Source: Comamonas terrae (GTDB taxonomy: Bacteria > Pseudomonadota > Gammaproteobacteria > Burkholderiales > Burkholderiaceae_C). Taken from it: a DNA stretch of 64,000 nucleotides. The stretch covers positions 186,001-250,000 of the forward strand of contig NZ_BCNT01000007.1 in assembly GCF_001544075.1 (NCBI RefSeq), read 5' to 3'. The notes below the pieces were generated by a model. That model worked only from the letters and a program-made list of their open reading frames with translations. It searched no databases and had not been told where the DNA came from. Position 1 is the stretch's first letter. Each line of letters begins with the position of its first letter. This document shows positions 1 through 8,023 of this stretch, piece by piece. Both the position numbers and the translations under genes were made by a program.

Positions 1-683
1 TGGCAGTGCTGCAGCTCCTCGGTCAGGCTGGCGGCCAGGGCCGCGGGCACCATCTCCAGCACCAGCATGGAGGCGCCGGCATCCTGCAAGGCGTGGGCAT
101 GGCGGCGCAGCGTGTTGGCCGCCACGTCGTCCTTGCCCTGCACGCGGTAGCCGCCCAGCGCGTGCACGGTCTGCGGCGTCAGGCCCAGGTGGGCGCAGAC
201 GGGAATGCCGCGCTCCACCAGGAATTCCACGGTAGGGGCTGTCCAGCCGCCGCCCTCGAGCTTGACCATGTGGGCCCCGGCCTGCATCAGGGCGCAGCTG
301 CTGCGCAAGGCCTGTTCGCGGCTTTCCGCATAGCTGCCGTAGGGCAGGTCGGCGATCACCCAGGCCGTGCCCTGGGCCCGGTGCAGGCCGCGCGTGACGC
401 TGGCCGTGTGGTAGGCCATGTCCTCCAGCGTCACGCCCACGGTGCTGTGCAGGCCCTGGCAGACCATGCCCAGCGAGTCGCCCACCAGAATGCATTCCAC
501 GCCGGCGGCGTCGGCCACGGCGGCAAACGTGGCGTCATAGGCCGTGAGCATGGTGATCTTCTCGCCGGCCGCGCGCATCTGCGCCAGCCGCGGCAGGCTG
601 ATGGGGCGGCGCTGGGGCAGCGGCGAAGCGGGGGGGATGGTGCCGTAGGGCGTGCCTGTGGCGGTGGCTGCTGTGGCGGACAT
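1..683 (-). CDS. panB: 3-methyl-2-oxobutanoate hydroxymethyltransferase (C-terminus cut by window edge)
   Basis: PanB transfers a hydroxymethyl group from 5,10-methylene-tetrahydrofolate to alpha-ketoisovalerate, giving ketopantoate, the first committed step of pantothenate synthesis in the cytoplasm. About 227 N-terminal residues are visible; the family is usually 260-280 long, so roughly the last 40 lie outside the window. After a low-complexity N-terminus come the family landmarks [18 protein letters not shown], then [10 protein letters not shown] with the metal-binding Asp, then VKLEGG and [11 protein letters not shown]. The ATG at 683 is preceded by a clear AAGGAGA ribosome site at about 686-692. 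An 18-nt motif about 80 nt upstream is shared exactly with the panD upstream region (see separate entry). The identification is secure. Confidence 0.95.
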   Translation of the reverse strand, partial: MSATAATATGTPYGTIPPASPLPQRRPISLPRLAQMRAAGEKITMLTAYDATFAAVADAAGVECILVGDSLGMVCQGLHSTVGVTLEDMAYHTASVTRGLHRAQGTAWVIADLPYGSYAESREQALRSSCALMQAGAHMVKLEGGGWTAPTVEFLVERGIPVCAHLGLTPQTVHALGGYRVQGKDDVAANTLRRHAHALQDAGASMLVLEMVPAALAASLTEELQHC

Positions 684-763
684 GGGGTCTCCTTTGTCTT
701 GGTCGGCCAGGAAACGTGCAGGCGCCAGGCCGGGGGCGCTTGCACATTACAGGGCAAATTGCC

Positions 764-781
764 CGCGAGTCTATGCGATGC
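764..781 (-). promoter_or_regulatory. 18-nt motif upstream of panB, identical to one upstream of panD
   Basis: Read on the coding strand this is GCATCGCATAGACTCGCG, followed in both places by a short AATTT tract. It lies about 81 nt before the panB ATG. The exact 18-nt match recurs at 10176-10193, about 50 nt before the panD ATG. It contains TAGACT, which could act as a -10 box, so it may be a conserved promoter, an operator or a leader element. The role is inferred only from position and identity. Confidence 0.55.
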
Positions 782-913
782 GGGGTTGGCATAACAACCG
801 TAAATAGACTGTGCATGGCTGATGCACCGATACTATGCTGTACCGGCGGCCCGGTCCGGCCGCACGGCGTCTGGCGTTATGCGTTCCGTCTTTTCCCGCT
901 TGAGGTCATCGGT

Positions 914-1648
914 ATGCCCTTGGATGCGCAGGAGTTTCCGTCGGCCTTGCCGATTGCCGCGTCCGTGGCCTGGCAAGGCCTGCGCGGAGTGGGCTGGCTG
1001 CGGTCGCTGTCGGACGAAAAACTGGCCTTGCTGGCTGCGCAATGCCGGTGGCACCGGCTGCAGCCCGGGCAGATGCTGCATGGCCCTTATACGGACCGGC
1101 GCACGTATGTGCTGGTCGGTGGCCTGCTGAGCCTGGGCAGCTGCAGTGCCAGCGGCCGCACCATGATTCTGGGACACCTGGAGCCGGGGTTCTTCTTCGG
1201 TGCATTTGCGCCGCCACAGCCATCGCAGCATGTGCTGGTGCAGGTGCATGCGGTGCAGGAAAGCCTGGTGGCCTCGCTTTCGTCCGAGGAGATGGAGGCG
1301 CTGATCATGAGCGAGATTCTGGTCATGCGGGCCATGGTCCAGCATCTGGGCGAGATGACCGGCGTGCTCGCGCGGCGCCTGGTCCGCCAGGGCACGCTGT
1401 CGGTGCGCGGACGCCTGCATGCCCTGCTGCTGGAGCTGGCAGAGCATGCGGGCATCGCGGACGACCAGGCCCTGCTGGCGCCCGCGCCGCGCCAGAGCGA
1501 TCTGGCCCTGATGCTGGGCACCAGCCGCGAGGAAGTCGCGCGCGAGATGGCGCGGCTGGCGCGCCTGGGCCTGCTGCGGCGCGAGGGGCGCAACCTGCGC
1601 ATTTGCCGCGTCGACGGCCTGCGCCTGCTGCTGGATGAGGTGCGCTGA
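914..1648 (+). CDS. Crp/Fnr-family transcriptional regulator
   Basis: This 244-residue protein has the Crp/Fnr layout. The N-terminal two thirds (about 15-140) is a cyclic-nucleotide-binding-type beta roll, recognisable in the stretch LQPGQMLHG and the following VLVGGLLSLG and GFFFGAF. A dimerisation helix leads into a C-terminal winged helix-turn-helix (about 185-240) with SDLALMLGTSREEVAREMA and GLLRREGRNLRI. No cluster-ligating cysteine set is seen in the N-terminus, so it is not a classical oxygen-sensing Fnr. I chose the ATG at 914 because the frame open upstream to 716 has non-protein-like composition and overlaps the panB control region. It is divergent from panB. Effector and targets are unknown. 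Confidence 0.85.
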   Translation: MPLDAQEFPSALPIAASVAWQGLRGVGWLRSLSDEKLALLAAQCRWHRLQPGQMLHGPYTDRRTYVLVGGLLSLGSCSASGRTMILGHLEPGFFFGAFAPPQPSQHVLVQVHAVQESLVASLSSEEMEALIMSEILVMRAMVQHLGEMTGVLARRLVRQGTLSVRGRLHALLLELAEHAGIADDQALLAPAPRQSDLALMLGTSREEVAREMARLARLGLLRREGRNLRICRVDGLRLLLDEVR

Positions 1649-1716
1649 CGGCCGGCACCGCGAAATTGCTTTTGGCGTGAGAAAACGTACAGACTATCGC
1701 CAGGAGCCGGCACATA

Positions 1717-1779
1717 GTTCAGTCCTTGCCGCGGCGAGGCAGATTTCCTGGACGCTTCGGCGAGCCGAAAGGACTGAAC
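1717..1779 (+). promoter_or_regulatory. Inverted repeat that could pair across the ribosome-binding site of the next gene
   Basis: GTTCAGTCCTT (1717-1727) is the perfect reverse complement of AAGGACTGAAC (1769-1779). The right arm ends directly at the ATG at 1780 and contains the AAGGA ribosome-binding sequence. If transcribed, an 11-bp stem would hide the site, with a 41-nt GC-rich loop that can fold further. This would be a translation-controlling hairpin, or the repeat may be a DNA operator. Pairing is seen in the sequence; the function is inferred. Confidence 0.45.
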
Positions 1780-2094
1780 ATGCGCTCCCTCACCAGCTTG
1801 TTTGTTGCCGCTGCGGTGGCCGCCGTCTCCGCTGCCGCCATGGCCGAGAATGCCCCGGCATCTGCCGGCGAGGGCATGGCGGCCGCCTTCAGAAGCCGTG
1901 CCGAGGTGCTGGCCGATCTGGAAATGTTCCAGCGCTCGGGCCTGGGCTATCTGCCATCGCCCACCGGCTATGTGGAATCCGAGCAGAGCGCCGAATACCG
2001 CCGGGCCTATGCCGAGTACCAGCGCCTGCTGGCCGGGCCGGACTACCGGGAGGCCGTGGCCAGGTACGAGTCGCAGCCCCCGGCCGGCAGGTGA
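1780..2094 (+). CDS. Small exported protein, DUF4148-like
   Basis: A 104-residue protein with a clean Sec signal peptide: MRSL, then a hydrophobic alanine/valine run, and a likely cut after AMA near residue 21. The mature part contains a segment reading roughly AEVLADLEMFQRSGL, and it ends in a Tyr/Arg/Glu-rich helix around YRRAYAEYQRLL. This resembles the small DUF4148 periplasmic proteins common in Burkholderiales, which have no known function. The start follows AAGGA closely and lies at the end of an inverted repeat (see separate entry). It sits alone between the Crp/Fnr gene and nadA. The family assignment is from pattern memory only. Confidence 0.7.
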   Translation: MRSLTSLFVAAAVAAVSAAAMAENAPASAGEGMAAAFRSRAEVLADLEMFQRSGLGYLPSPTGYVESEQSAEYRRAYAEYQRLLAGPDYREAVARYESQPPAGR

Positions 2095-2230
2095 GCGGGG
2101 TTGCCTTGCCTGCGCCCTCCCGCCGCGGCGCGTGCCCGAGCGCGCGGGCCGGCCATGCCATTGGATGGAAATCCGCTGAAGCAGTTTTCCGCCGGAGACG
2201 CCGCTTTTGCGGCGCCGGCGGCTTGCGGCT

Positions 2231-2244
2231 GTCACCTGGGTGAC
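2231..2244. promoter_or_regulatory. Palindrome upstream of nadA
   Basis: GTCACCTGGGTGAC has perfect 6-bp arms (GTCACC/GGTGAC) and lies about 70 nt before the nadA ATG. A second hairpin-forming stretch (CGCCGC TTTT GCGGCG) is just upstream at 2199-2214. The palindrome could be an operator for an NAD-responsive repressor, but I see no second copy near nadB. Confidence 0.3.
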
Positions 2245-2313
2245 TGTATGCTGCCCGTCTTTCAATCCAGCCGCCATCCACAAAAAGCGGCCCATGGCAA
2301 CGGAGGAGACCCC

Positions 2314-3498
2314 ATGCTGACAGCGCTGCCTACGCGCTCCCATTCAGACCACCCGGCCGCGCGCAAGACCGTGGAATACGAGTTGCCGCAATGGAACCAG
2401 GCCCTGCCGCAGGCCACGGCCTGCACCACGCGCCATGCCTGGGCGCGCGTGCCGGCCGAACCCGCGCCCGCCGAGCGGCAGCGGCTCAAGAACCGTATCC
2501 GCACGGAGCTGGCAAAGCGCAACGCGGTGATGGTCTCGCACTTCTATGTGCATCCCGACCTGCAGGACCTGGCCGAGGAGACCGGCGGCATCGTCAGCGA
2601 TTCGCTGGAGATGGCACGCTTCGGGCGCGACCATGCGGCGCAGACCCTGGTGGTGTCGGGCGTGCGCTTCATGGGCGAGACAGCCAAGATCCTCTCGCCC
2701 GAGAAGACCGTGCTCATGCCCGACCAGGACGCCACCTGCTCGCTGGACCTGGGCTGCCCGGCGGCCGACTTCTCGGCCTTTTGCGACCTGCATCCCGACC
2801 GCACCGTGGTGGTCTATGCCAATACCAGCGCCGAGGTCAAGGCGCGCGCCGACTGGGTGGTCACCTCCAGCTGCGCGCTGGAGGTGGTCGCCGCCCTCAA
2901 GGAGGCCGGCCACAAGATCCTGTGGGCGCCCGACCGCCACCTGGGCCGCTACATCCAGGAGCAGACCGGCGCGGACATGCTGCTGTGGAACGGCGCCTGC
3001 ATCGTGCACGACGAGTTCAAGGCCTTCGAGCTGCAGGCGCTGATGCAGGAGCATCCCGGCGCCAGGCTGCTGGCGCACCCCGAAAGCTCGGCCGAGATCG
3101 TGGCCATGGCGCATGCCGTGGGTTCCACCAGCGCCATCATCCAGGCCGCCAAGACCCTGGACGCGCAGGAGTTCATCGTGGCCACCGACAACGGCCTGCT
3201 GCACAAGCTGCGCCAGCTGCTGCCCCACAAGCGCTTCATGGAGGCGCCCACGGCCGGCAGCAGTGCCACCTGCAAGAGCTGCGCGCACTGTCCGTGGATG
3301 GCCATGAACGGCCTGGCCGACGTGCTCAGGGTATTGGAAACCGGGGACAATGCAGTCCACGTGCCTGCCGACCTGGTGAAGCGGGCACGCCTGCCCATAG
3401 ACCGCATGCTGGGCTTTACCGCGGCCCTCAAGGCGCAGGGCCGGCATGCGGCGGCGTCCCTGGTGCCGCGCCTGGTGCCCCATCTGGGCGCGGCGTGA
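2314..3498 (+). CDS. nadA: Quinolinate synthase
   Basis: NadA condenses iminoaspartate (made by NadB) with dihydroxyacetone phosphate to give quinolinate, in de novo NAD synthesis. The 394-residue protein has the three NadA repeats and the expected 4Fe-4S cysteines, in [14 protein letters not shown], in [10 protein letters not shown] and in the C-terminal [12 protein letters not shown]. Other landmarks are [20 protein letters not shown] and [13 protein letters not shown] chose the ATG at 2314 because GGAGGAG sits 6-12 nt upstream (2302-2308); longer in-frame starts run through a palindrome-rich leader. Its partner nadB lies about 8 kb away on the other strand, and nadC is not in the window. 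Confidence 0.96.
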   Translation: MLTALPTRSHSDHPAARKTVEYELPQWNQALPQATACTTRHAWARVPAEPAPAERQRLKNRIRTELAKRNAVMVSHFYVHPDLQDLAEETGGIVSDSLEMARFGRDHAAQTLVVSGVRFMGETAKILSPEKTVLMPDQDATCSLDLGCPAADFSAFCDLHPDRTVVVYANTSAEVKARADWVVTSSCALEVVAALKEAGHKILWAPDRHLGRYIQEQTGADMLLWNGACIVHDEFKAFELQALMQEHPGARLLAHPESSAEIVAMAHAVGSTSAIIQAAKTLDAQEFIVATDNGLLHKLRQLLPHKRFMEAPTAGSSATCKSCAHCPWMAMNGLADVLRVLETGDNAVHVPADLVKRARLPIDRMLGFTAALKAQGRHAAASLVPRLVPHLGAA

Positions 3499-3526
3499 TG
3501 CCTGCCTGCTTGCGCCATCCTGCTTT

Positions 3527-3571
3527 GATAGCGGCTTGCGCTCGCCAGCTCTGCGTTTGAGACCTTTTTCC
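3527..3571. repeat. Short dispersed intergenic sequence (tagcggcttgcgc type)
   Basis: The nadA-pabB gap contains GATAGCGGCTTGCGCTCGCC. Its core GCGGCTTGCGCT recurs in the gap after the CobT-like gene (60052-60063), and related forms occur near 38015 and 49550. The copies sit directly downstream of genes and tend to fold. I associate such sequences with Comamonadaceae genomes, but cannot check copy number. Confidence 0.4.
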
Positions 3572-3572
3572 C

Positions 3573-4802
3573 TTGTATTCCTCCGTCATCGATTTCACCA
3601 ATCCCCGGGATGCCGGGGCCGACCGGCTGCAATGGGGCTTTGCGCCGCCGCTGCAGGTGCTGGCAGCCCATGAGCCGCAGCAGGTTCCGGCCGTGCTCGA
3701 CGCCGTGCAGCAGGCGGCCGAAGGCGGCCGCTGGTGCGTGGGCTGGCTGGCCTACGAGGCGGCGGCCGGCCTGGACAAGGCCTATGCCGGCGCGGTGCAT
3801 ACCGGCGCGGTGCACACCGGCGCGGTGCATGAACCGGGCAGCAGGTCGCCCCTGGCCTGGTTCGGCGTGCACGAGGCACCGGATGCCTTGGGCGCGGACG
3901 TTCTGCCGCAGCCGTCGCCGGATGTCCTGCATGTGCAATGGCAACCGGAGCCAGGCGGGCGCGCGCGCTTTGATGCCGACGTGGCCCGCATCCATGCGGC
4001 CATTGCCGCCGGCGACTGCTATCAGGTCAACTACACCTCGCCCCTCAAGGGCCGGCTCGGCGGCGCGGAAGGCCTGAGCGCGCGGCAGACCGCCCATGCG
4101 CTGTTTGCGCGCCTGCGCCGGGCCCAGCCCGGCGGCTATGCGGCCATGGTCGACGGCGGCGGCATGCAGGCCCTGTCCGTCTCGCCCGAGCTGTTCTTCG
4201 ACTGGGACGGCGAGCGCATTCTCACGCGCCCCATGAAGGGCACGGCGCCGCGCGGCGCCACGCCGCAGGAGGACGAGGCGCGCATGCAGGCCATGCGCGC
4301 CTCTCCCAAGGAGCGGGCCGAGAACGTGATGATCGTGGACCTGCTGCGCAACGACCTTTCGCGCATCGCCGTGCCGCACAGCGTCAGGGTGCCGCGGCTG
4401 TTCCATGCCGAGCCGCTGCCGGCGGTCTGGCAGATGACCTCGGACGTGGAGGCCCGCACCCGGCCCGGCATCCGCCTGCGCGATGTCTTTGCCGCGCTGT
4501 TTCCCTGCGGCTCGATCACGGGCGCGCCCAAGCGCCAGGCCATGCGCCTGATCCGCGCGCTGGAGCCGGAGCCGCGCGGCATCTATTGCGGCGCCCTGGG
4601 GGTGGTGCGGCCCTCGGCCAGGCCCGGCGGCATCCATGCCACGTTCAACGTGCCCATCCGCACCGTGGCGCTGCAGGGGCAGGCGCTGCGCTGCGGCATC
4701 GGCAGCGGCATCACGGCCAGCGCCACGGCCGAGGCCGAGTGGCAGGAATGGCAGCACAAGCAGCGGTTTCTGGCAGGATTGGCGGCGATCCAAGCGCTTT
4801 GA
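3573..4802 (+). CDS. pabB: Aminodeoxychorismate synthase component I
   Basis: PabB converts chorismate plus ammonia (supplied by PabA) to 4-amino-4-deoxychorismate on the way to folate. The 409-residue protein carries the chorismate-binding domain at about 130-400, with the active-site signature CGSITGAPKRQAMRLI, RGIYCGALG, VNYTSPL and PLMKGT-like PMKGTAPRG. The start shown is a TTG giving MYSSVIDF; no ATG is available before conserved sequence and no strong ribosome site is visible. Residues around 71-85 hold a threefold 5-residue repeat (GAVHT type) encoded by a 15-bp tandem repeat. pabC follows after 10 bp, so the two are probably one transcript. Confidence 0.93.
   Translation: MYSSVIDFTNPRDAGADRLQWGFAPPLQVLAAHEPQQVPAVLDAVQQAAEGGRWCVGWLAYEAAAGLDKAYAGAVHTGAVHTGAVHEPGSRSPLAWFGVHEAPDALGADVLPQPSPDVLHVQWQPEPGGRARFDADVARIHAAIAAGDCYQVNYTSPLKGRLGGAEGLSARQTAHALFARLRRAQPGGYAAMVDGGGMQALSVSPELFFDWDGERILTRPMKGTAPRGATPQEDEARMQAMRASPKERAENVMIVDLLRNDLSRIAVPHSVRVPRLFHAEPLPAVWQMTSDVEARTRPGIRLRDVFAALFPCGSITGAPKRQAMRLIRALEPEPRGIYCGALGVVRPSARPGGIHATFNVPIRTVALQGQALRCGIGSGITASATAEAEWQEWQHKQRFLAGLAAIQAL
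3786..3830 (+). repeat. 15-bp tandem repeat, three units, inside pabB
   Basis: The unit is (g/a)ccggcgcggtgca(t/c), three copies in frame, encoding AGAVH-TGAVH-TGAVH. The repeat lies before the conserved chorismate-binding domain and probably in a surface loop. Near-perfect short repeats like this may vary in copy number between strains. Confidence 0.85.
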
Positions 4803-4812
4803 AGAGGAATGA

Positions 4813-5442
4813 ATGGACTTTGAAATTCTGGAAACCCTGGCCCTGAAGGACGGCCGCTGGCAGAACTGGCCGCTGCACTGGGCGCGGCTGCAGATCGCGG
4901 CCCAGCACTTCGGCTATCCCTTGCACCAGGCGGCGCTGGAAGCGCAGATGCAGGCGCTGCAACAGCAGAAGACGGCCGGCGACTGGCGCGTGCGGCTGGC
5001 GCTGGATGCGCAGGGACAGGTGCAGATGGCCGCAGAGCCGCTGCAGCCCTCGGCTACGCCCGTGCGGCTGGAGCTGGCGCAGCAGCCGATAGCCAACAGC
5101 GTGGCGCAAAGCGATTGGGTGCGCTTCAAGACCTCGCGCCGCGCGCACTACAACGCTTTCCGCCCCCGCGGCGCTCACGTGTTCGACGTGGTGCTGCACA
5201 ACGACAACGGCGAGATCACCGAAGGCACGCGCGGCAATGTCTGCATGCAGCTGGATGGCCGCTGGGTCACGCCGCCGCTGGCCTGTGGGCTGCTGCCCGG
5301 CGTGGGCCGCGCGCTGGCGCTGTCCCAGGGGCGCGTGAGCGAGCGCGTGGTGCGCATCGACGAGGTGCCGCAGATCGAGGGCTGGGCCTTTGTCAACAGC
5401 CTGCGCGGCTGGCTGGAGGCACAGCTGATCAGTGCGCATTGA
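4813..5442 (+). CDS. pabC: Aminodeoxychorismate lyase-like class IV aminotransferase-fold protein
   Basis: This 209-residue PLP-fold protein most likely removes pyruvate from aminodeoxychorismate to give 4-aminobenzoate. It shows the short N-terminal strand FEILETLAL, a LHWARL stretch, the likely PLP lysine in VRFKTSRRAHYNAF (about residue 102) and the phosphate-cup segment GEITEGTRGNV followed by TPPLACGLLPGVGR. It is shorter than the usual 270 residues, as in the fused or half-length PabC forms of betaproteobacteria. The ATG at 4813 follows AGAGGA, 10 bp after pabB. The order pabB-pabC supports folate over branched-chain amino acid metabolism. Confidence 0.85.
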   Translation: MDFEILETLALKDGRWQNWPLHWARLQIAAQHFGYPLHQAALEAQMQALQQQKTAGDWRVRLALDAQGQVQMAAEPLQPSATPVRLELAQQPIANSVAQSDWVRFKTSRRAHYNAFRPRGAHVFDVVLHNDNGEITEGTRGNVCMQLDGRWVTPPLACGLLPGVGRALALSQGRVSERVVRIDEVPQIEGWAFVNSLRGWLEAQLISAH

Positions 5443-5550
5443 CTGCGGCGCGCGTGACACAATGGCCCAAGGCGACGTTGAACGGCTCTTCGCGACGCGC
5501 GCGAGGTGCTTGTGCGGCGCTGCCCTCAACCACACAACGGAGACGGCACC

Positions 5551-6132
5551 ATGGAAGACGAGGACTTTGATGCGCTGTATCTCGACCTGATGCAGGAATT
5601 CCTGGCCGATGCCAAGCCCGTGCAATGGCTGGCCACGGTCTGTACCATGAACTATGACGGCAACGGGGCGCTGGTGGACTGGATCATCAAGCAGCCCCGG
5701 CTGGAGCCGGCGGTGGCCAAGGCGCTGTACTGGTATCTGCAGCCTGCCTACTACCAGCACTATGCGTCGGAGGACAAGGTGCCTGCGGTCAACCGCACGG
5801 GCTGGCACCAGATCCAGGCGCTGCACCAGCGCTTTGCCAGGGGCGACCTTGCGGCGCCCTCCATAGGCTGGGACCCGCGCAACGACCTGGCATCGCCCAC
5901 GGGCAATCCCAAGCACCCGGGCTACGACTGGACGGCCGAGGCCGTGCCGGCCAAGGAGGCGGCCTGGACCATTCCCCCGATCATGTTCGAGCCCGTGCCC
6001 GGAGAGCAGATCGACATCTATGCCTATTGCGACGACAACGGCTGGGACGAAGGCATGCCGCCCCATGTGCAGGAAGAGCTCAACAGCGCCATCGAGGACG
6101 AGTCCGACAGCGATGCCGATATCGATGACTGA
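5551..6132 (+). CDS. Conserved hypothetical acidic protein, DUF4274-like
   Basis: A 193-residue soluble protein without signal or membrane segment. The N-terminal half (about 20-70) reads WLATVCTMNYDGNGALVDWI then QPRLEPAVAKALYWYL, which resembles the DUF4274 pattern. The C-terminus is strongly acidic and ends in an Asp/Ser/Glu-rich tail (EDESDSDADIDD). The ATG at 5551 is preceded by ACGGAGAC. DUF4274 proteins have no established role; some occur near toxin or immunity genes, but nothing here supports that. The next gene begins 26 bp downstream. Confidence 0.65.
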   Translation: MEDEDFDALYLDLMQEFLADAKPVQWLATVCTMNYDGNGALVDWIIKQPRLEPAVAKALYWYLQPAYYQHYASEDKVPAVNRTGWHQIQALHQRFARGDLAAPSIGWDPRNDLASPTGNPKHPGYDWTAEAVPAKEAAWTIPPIMFEPVPGEQIDIYAYCDDNGWDEGMPPHVQEELNSAIEDESDSDADIDD

Positions 6133-6158
6133 ACTCCGGCCCGGCCGGCCGCCGGCCC

Positions 6159-6539
6159 GTGCTTGAGTTTCTGCTGCAGCTGCTGGGCGAGTTTTTGCTG
6201 CAGGTCGTGGGCGAGGCCCTGGTGGAGCTGGGCCTGCATTCGCTGGCCGAGCCGTTTCGCCGGCCGCCCAATCCCTGGCTGGCCGCGCTGGGCTACATGA
6301 TCTTCGGTGCCGTGCTGGGCGGGCTCAGCCTGCTCGTGCTGGGCCATCACCTCACGCCCGCGGGGCCGCTGCGCTGGCTCAACCTGCTGTTCACGCCCGT
6401 GGCCGTGGGCGCATTGATGGCCGCCATGGGCGCCTGGCGCGCGCGCCGGGGGGAGCCGCTGCTGCGCATCAACCATTTCTTCTACGGTTTCCTGTTCGCG
6501 CTGTCCTGGGCGCTGGTGCGCTTCTTCTTCGCCCGTTGA
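6159..6539 (+). CDS. Conserved hypothetical inner-membrane protein
   Basis: A 126-residue protein, probably started by GTG at 6159 since no ATG occurs before its first conserved-looking segment. It has an amphipathic leucine-rich N-terminus, then three likely membrane segments at about 45-65, 70-90 and 105-122, separated by short basic loops. No family is recognised. It follows the DUF4274-like gene after 26 bp and may share its transcript. Confidence 0.6.
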   Translation: MLEFLLQLLGEFLLQVVGEALVELGLHSLAEPFRRPPNPWLAALGYMIFGAVLGGLSLLVLGHHLTPAGPLRWLNLLFTPVAVGALMAAMGAWRARRGEPLLRINHFFYGFLFALSWALVRFFFAR

Positions 6540-6672
6540 ATGCATTCTGCAGCCCGTCGTGTGGCGCGTTGGAACGCTTTGGGTATCGTTTTGTGATACC
6601 TGGCGGTTTTTGGGTGGAAAAACATGTGGGCTGAGGCCACCATCGCGGCACCATAACTTCTGGAGCAAACCG

Positions 6673-7194
6673 ATGAGCACACCGCAACTGCACAGCCACA
6701 AGCCTTCCTCGGCCTTTGTTGCCGCCTCCTGGGCCGCCCTGCTGCTGGGCATCGTGGCTTTCATGGCGGGGCTGTGGAATGCGGGCATGCAGCTCAACGA
6801 GAAAGGCTATTACTTCGCCGTGCTGGTGCTGGGCCTGTATGCGGCCATCTCGCTGCAGAAAACGGTGCGCGACCGGCTCGAAGGCATTGCCGTCACGGGC
6901 ATCTACTACGGCATCAGCTGGATGGCGCTGATCATCGCGGTGCTGCTGCTGGGCACGGGCCTGTTCAATGCCGCGCTGCAGCTGAGCGAAAAAGGCTTTT
7001 ACGCCATGGCCTTTGCGCTGGCCCTGTTCGGTGCGATTGCGGTGCAGAAGAACACCCGCGACAACCTGGCCGACCCGGCCCGCGTGCCCGACGATATGGG
7101 CAGCGCCAAGCGCAACGCCAAGGCCGAGCGCACTGCGGCGGCCGAAGCTGCCCGGGCCATCGAAGCCGTGCAGCAACTGGAGTCGAACCGATGA
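6673..7194 (+). CDS. yiaA: YiaA/YiaB-family inner-membrane protein
   Basis: A 173-residue membrane protein made of two similar halves, each with two transmembrane helices. The halves share [18 protein letters not shown]-type and [14 protein letters not shown]-type motifs, and each ends in a QKTVRD or QKNTRD turn, which is the YiaA/YiaB signature. A charged, alanine-rich C-terminal tail (about 135-173) is probably a cytoplasmic helix. YiaA of Escherichia coli is linked to stress physiology, but its molecular function is not established. The ATG at 6673 follows TGGAGC. A rho-independent terminator follows the stop. Confidence 0.85.
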   Translation: MSTPQLHSHKPSSAFVAASWAALLLGIVAFMAGLWNAGMQLNEKGYYFAVLVLGLYAAISLQKTVRDRLEGIAVTGIYYGISWMALIIAVLLLGTGLFNAALQLSEKGFYAMAFALALFGAIAVQKNTRDNLADPARVPDDMGSAKRNAKAERTAAAEAARAIEAVQQLESNR

Positions 7195-7219
7195 AGTGAA
7201 GCCCGTTTGCGCTACGGAT

Positions 7220-7933
7220 TCAAAAGCCTGCAGGCTGGCCCTGCGGGCTTTTTGCCTGGGGGCTCCGGTTTGCGTCCCGCATGGCGGCCTGCTGGGCCAT
7301 GAAGTCCGAGAACACCGATTGCAGCCGTGCGTGCTGCGGCGCGCCGTCGGTCCAGCCCTGCAACTGGCCCAGGGCCAGAGCGGTGGCTTCGAAGGTGGAC
7401 AACTGCTCCGGCAGATGCGCCTTGCGGATCGCATAGCGACCGGCCGGCACATCCTCCAGGGCCAGGCGCGGCAGGGACTGCAGAGCCGGATTCGCATAAA
7501 GCATCTTGCGGCTTTTGCGCCAGGTTCCGTCGAGGACGACCAGGCGCAGCCCTGATGGCGCGCAGGGCCAGGGCGTGGGCAGCGGCGCCGCGGCGGCCAG
7601 CCCGAGGGCCGCGTCCTGCAGCCCCGTGTCGGGGTAGAGCAGCACGCTGTGGCGCGGTCCGGCGCCTGCGGTTTCGTCCCAATCCCCGTACAGGGCCTGC
7701 CGCAGCGCGGCTGCATCGAAGCATTCGCCCACCAGCAGCCGGCTGTGCGGCAGGCACAGGTGCAGCAGATGGCCCGTGCCCTTGGCTTCGTGCACTTCCA
7801 TGGGGTGCATGAGGATGAGCACCTGAACCTCGTGCGGCACGGCCCGGGCCAGCGCGCAGACGCAGGTGCGCAGCGCGCGCCGGCATTGCGGGCAGCGCAG
7901 GCGGGTGGCGGTAGGGCTATCGGAAGTGCTCAT
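7220..7933 (-). CDS. tapT: DTW-domain protein, probable tRNA-uridine aminocarboxypropyltransferase
   Basis: DTW-domain enzymes such as E. coli TapT (YfiP) add an aminocarboxypropyl group from S-adenosylmethionine to uridine 47 of tRNAs, making acp3U. The 237-residue protein starts with a zinc-ribbon-like CPQCRRALRTCVC, continues with LILMHPMEVHEAKGTGHL, and has the family core LVVLDGTWRKSRKML (DTW region) and PAGRYAIRKAHLPEQLSTFEA. The length fits the family. The gene is convergent with yiaA. The specific tRNA position is assumed from the family. Confidence 0.85.
   Translation of the reverse strand: MSTSDSPTATRLRCPQCRRALRTCVCALARAVPHEVQVLILMHPMEVHEAKGTGHLLHLCLPHSRLLVGECFDAAALRQALYGDWDETAGAGPRHSVLLYPDTGLQDAALGLAAAAPLPTPWPCAPSGLRLVVLDGTWRKSRKMLYANPALQSLPRLALEDVPAGRYAIRKAHLPEQLSTFEATALALGQLQGWTDGAPQHARLQSVFSDFMAQQAAMRDANRSPQAKSPQGQPAGF
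7223..7253 (+). terminator. Rho-independent terminator after yiaA
   Basis: AAAGCCTGCAGG (7223-7234) pairs with CCTGCGGGCTTT (7240-7251) with one G-U pair, followed by a short T run. It overlaps the last codons of the convergent DTW-domain gene. The mirror-image A run could let it work in both directions. Confidence 0.8.
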
Positions 7934-8023
7934 GCAATCGCAGCGGTCAGCGCATGGCTGGCAAGGTTTTCAGATGAATGGCAGCCAAAATATCAGTTGT
8001 ACCCAGCGCAGCCAGCTATGGTT

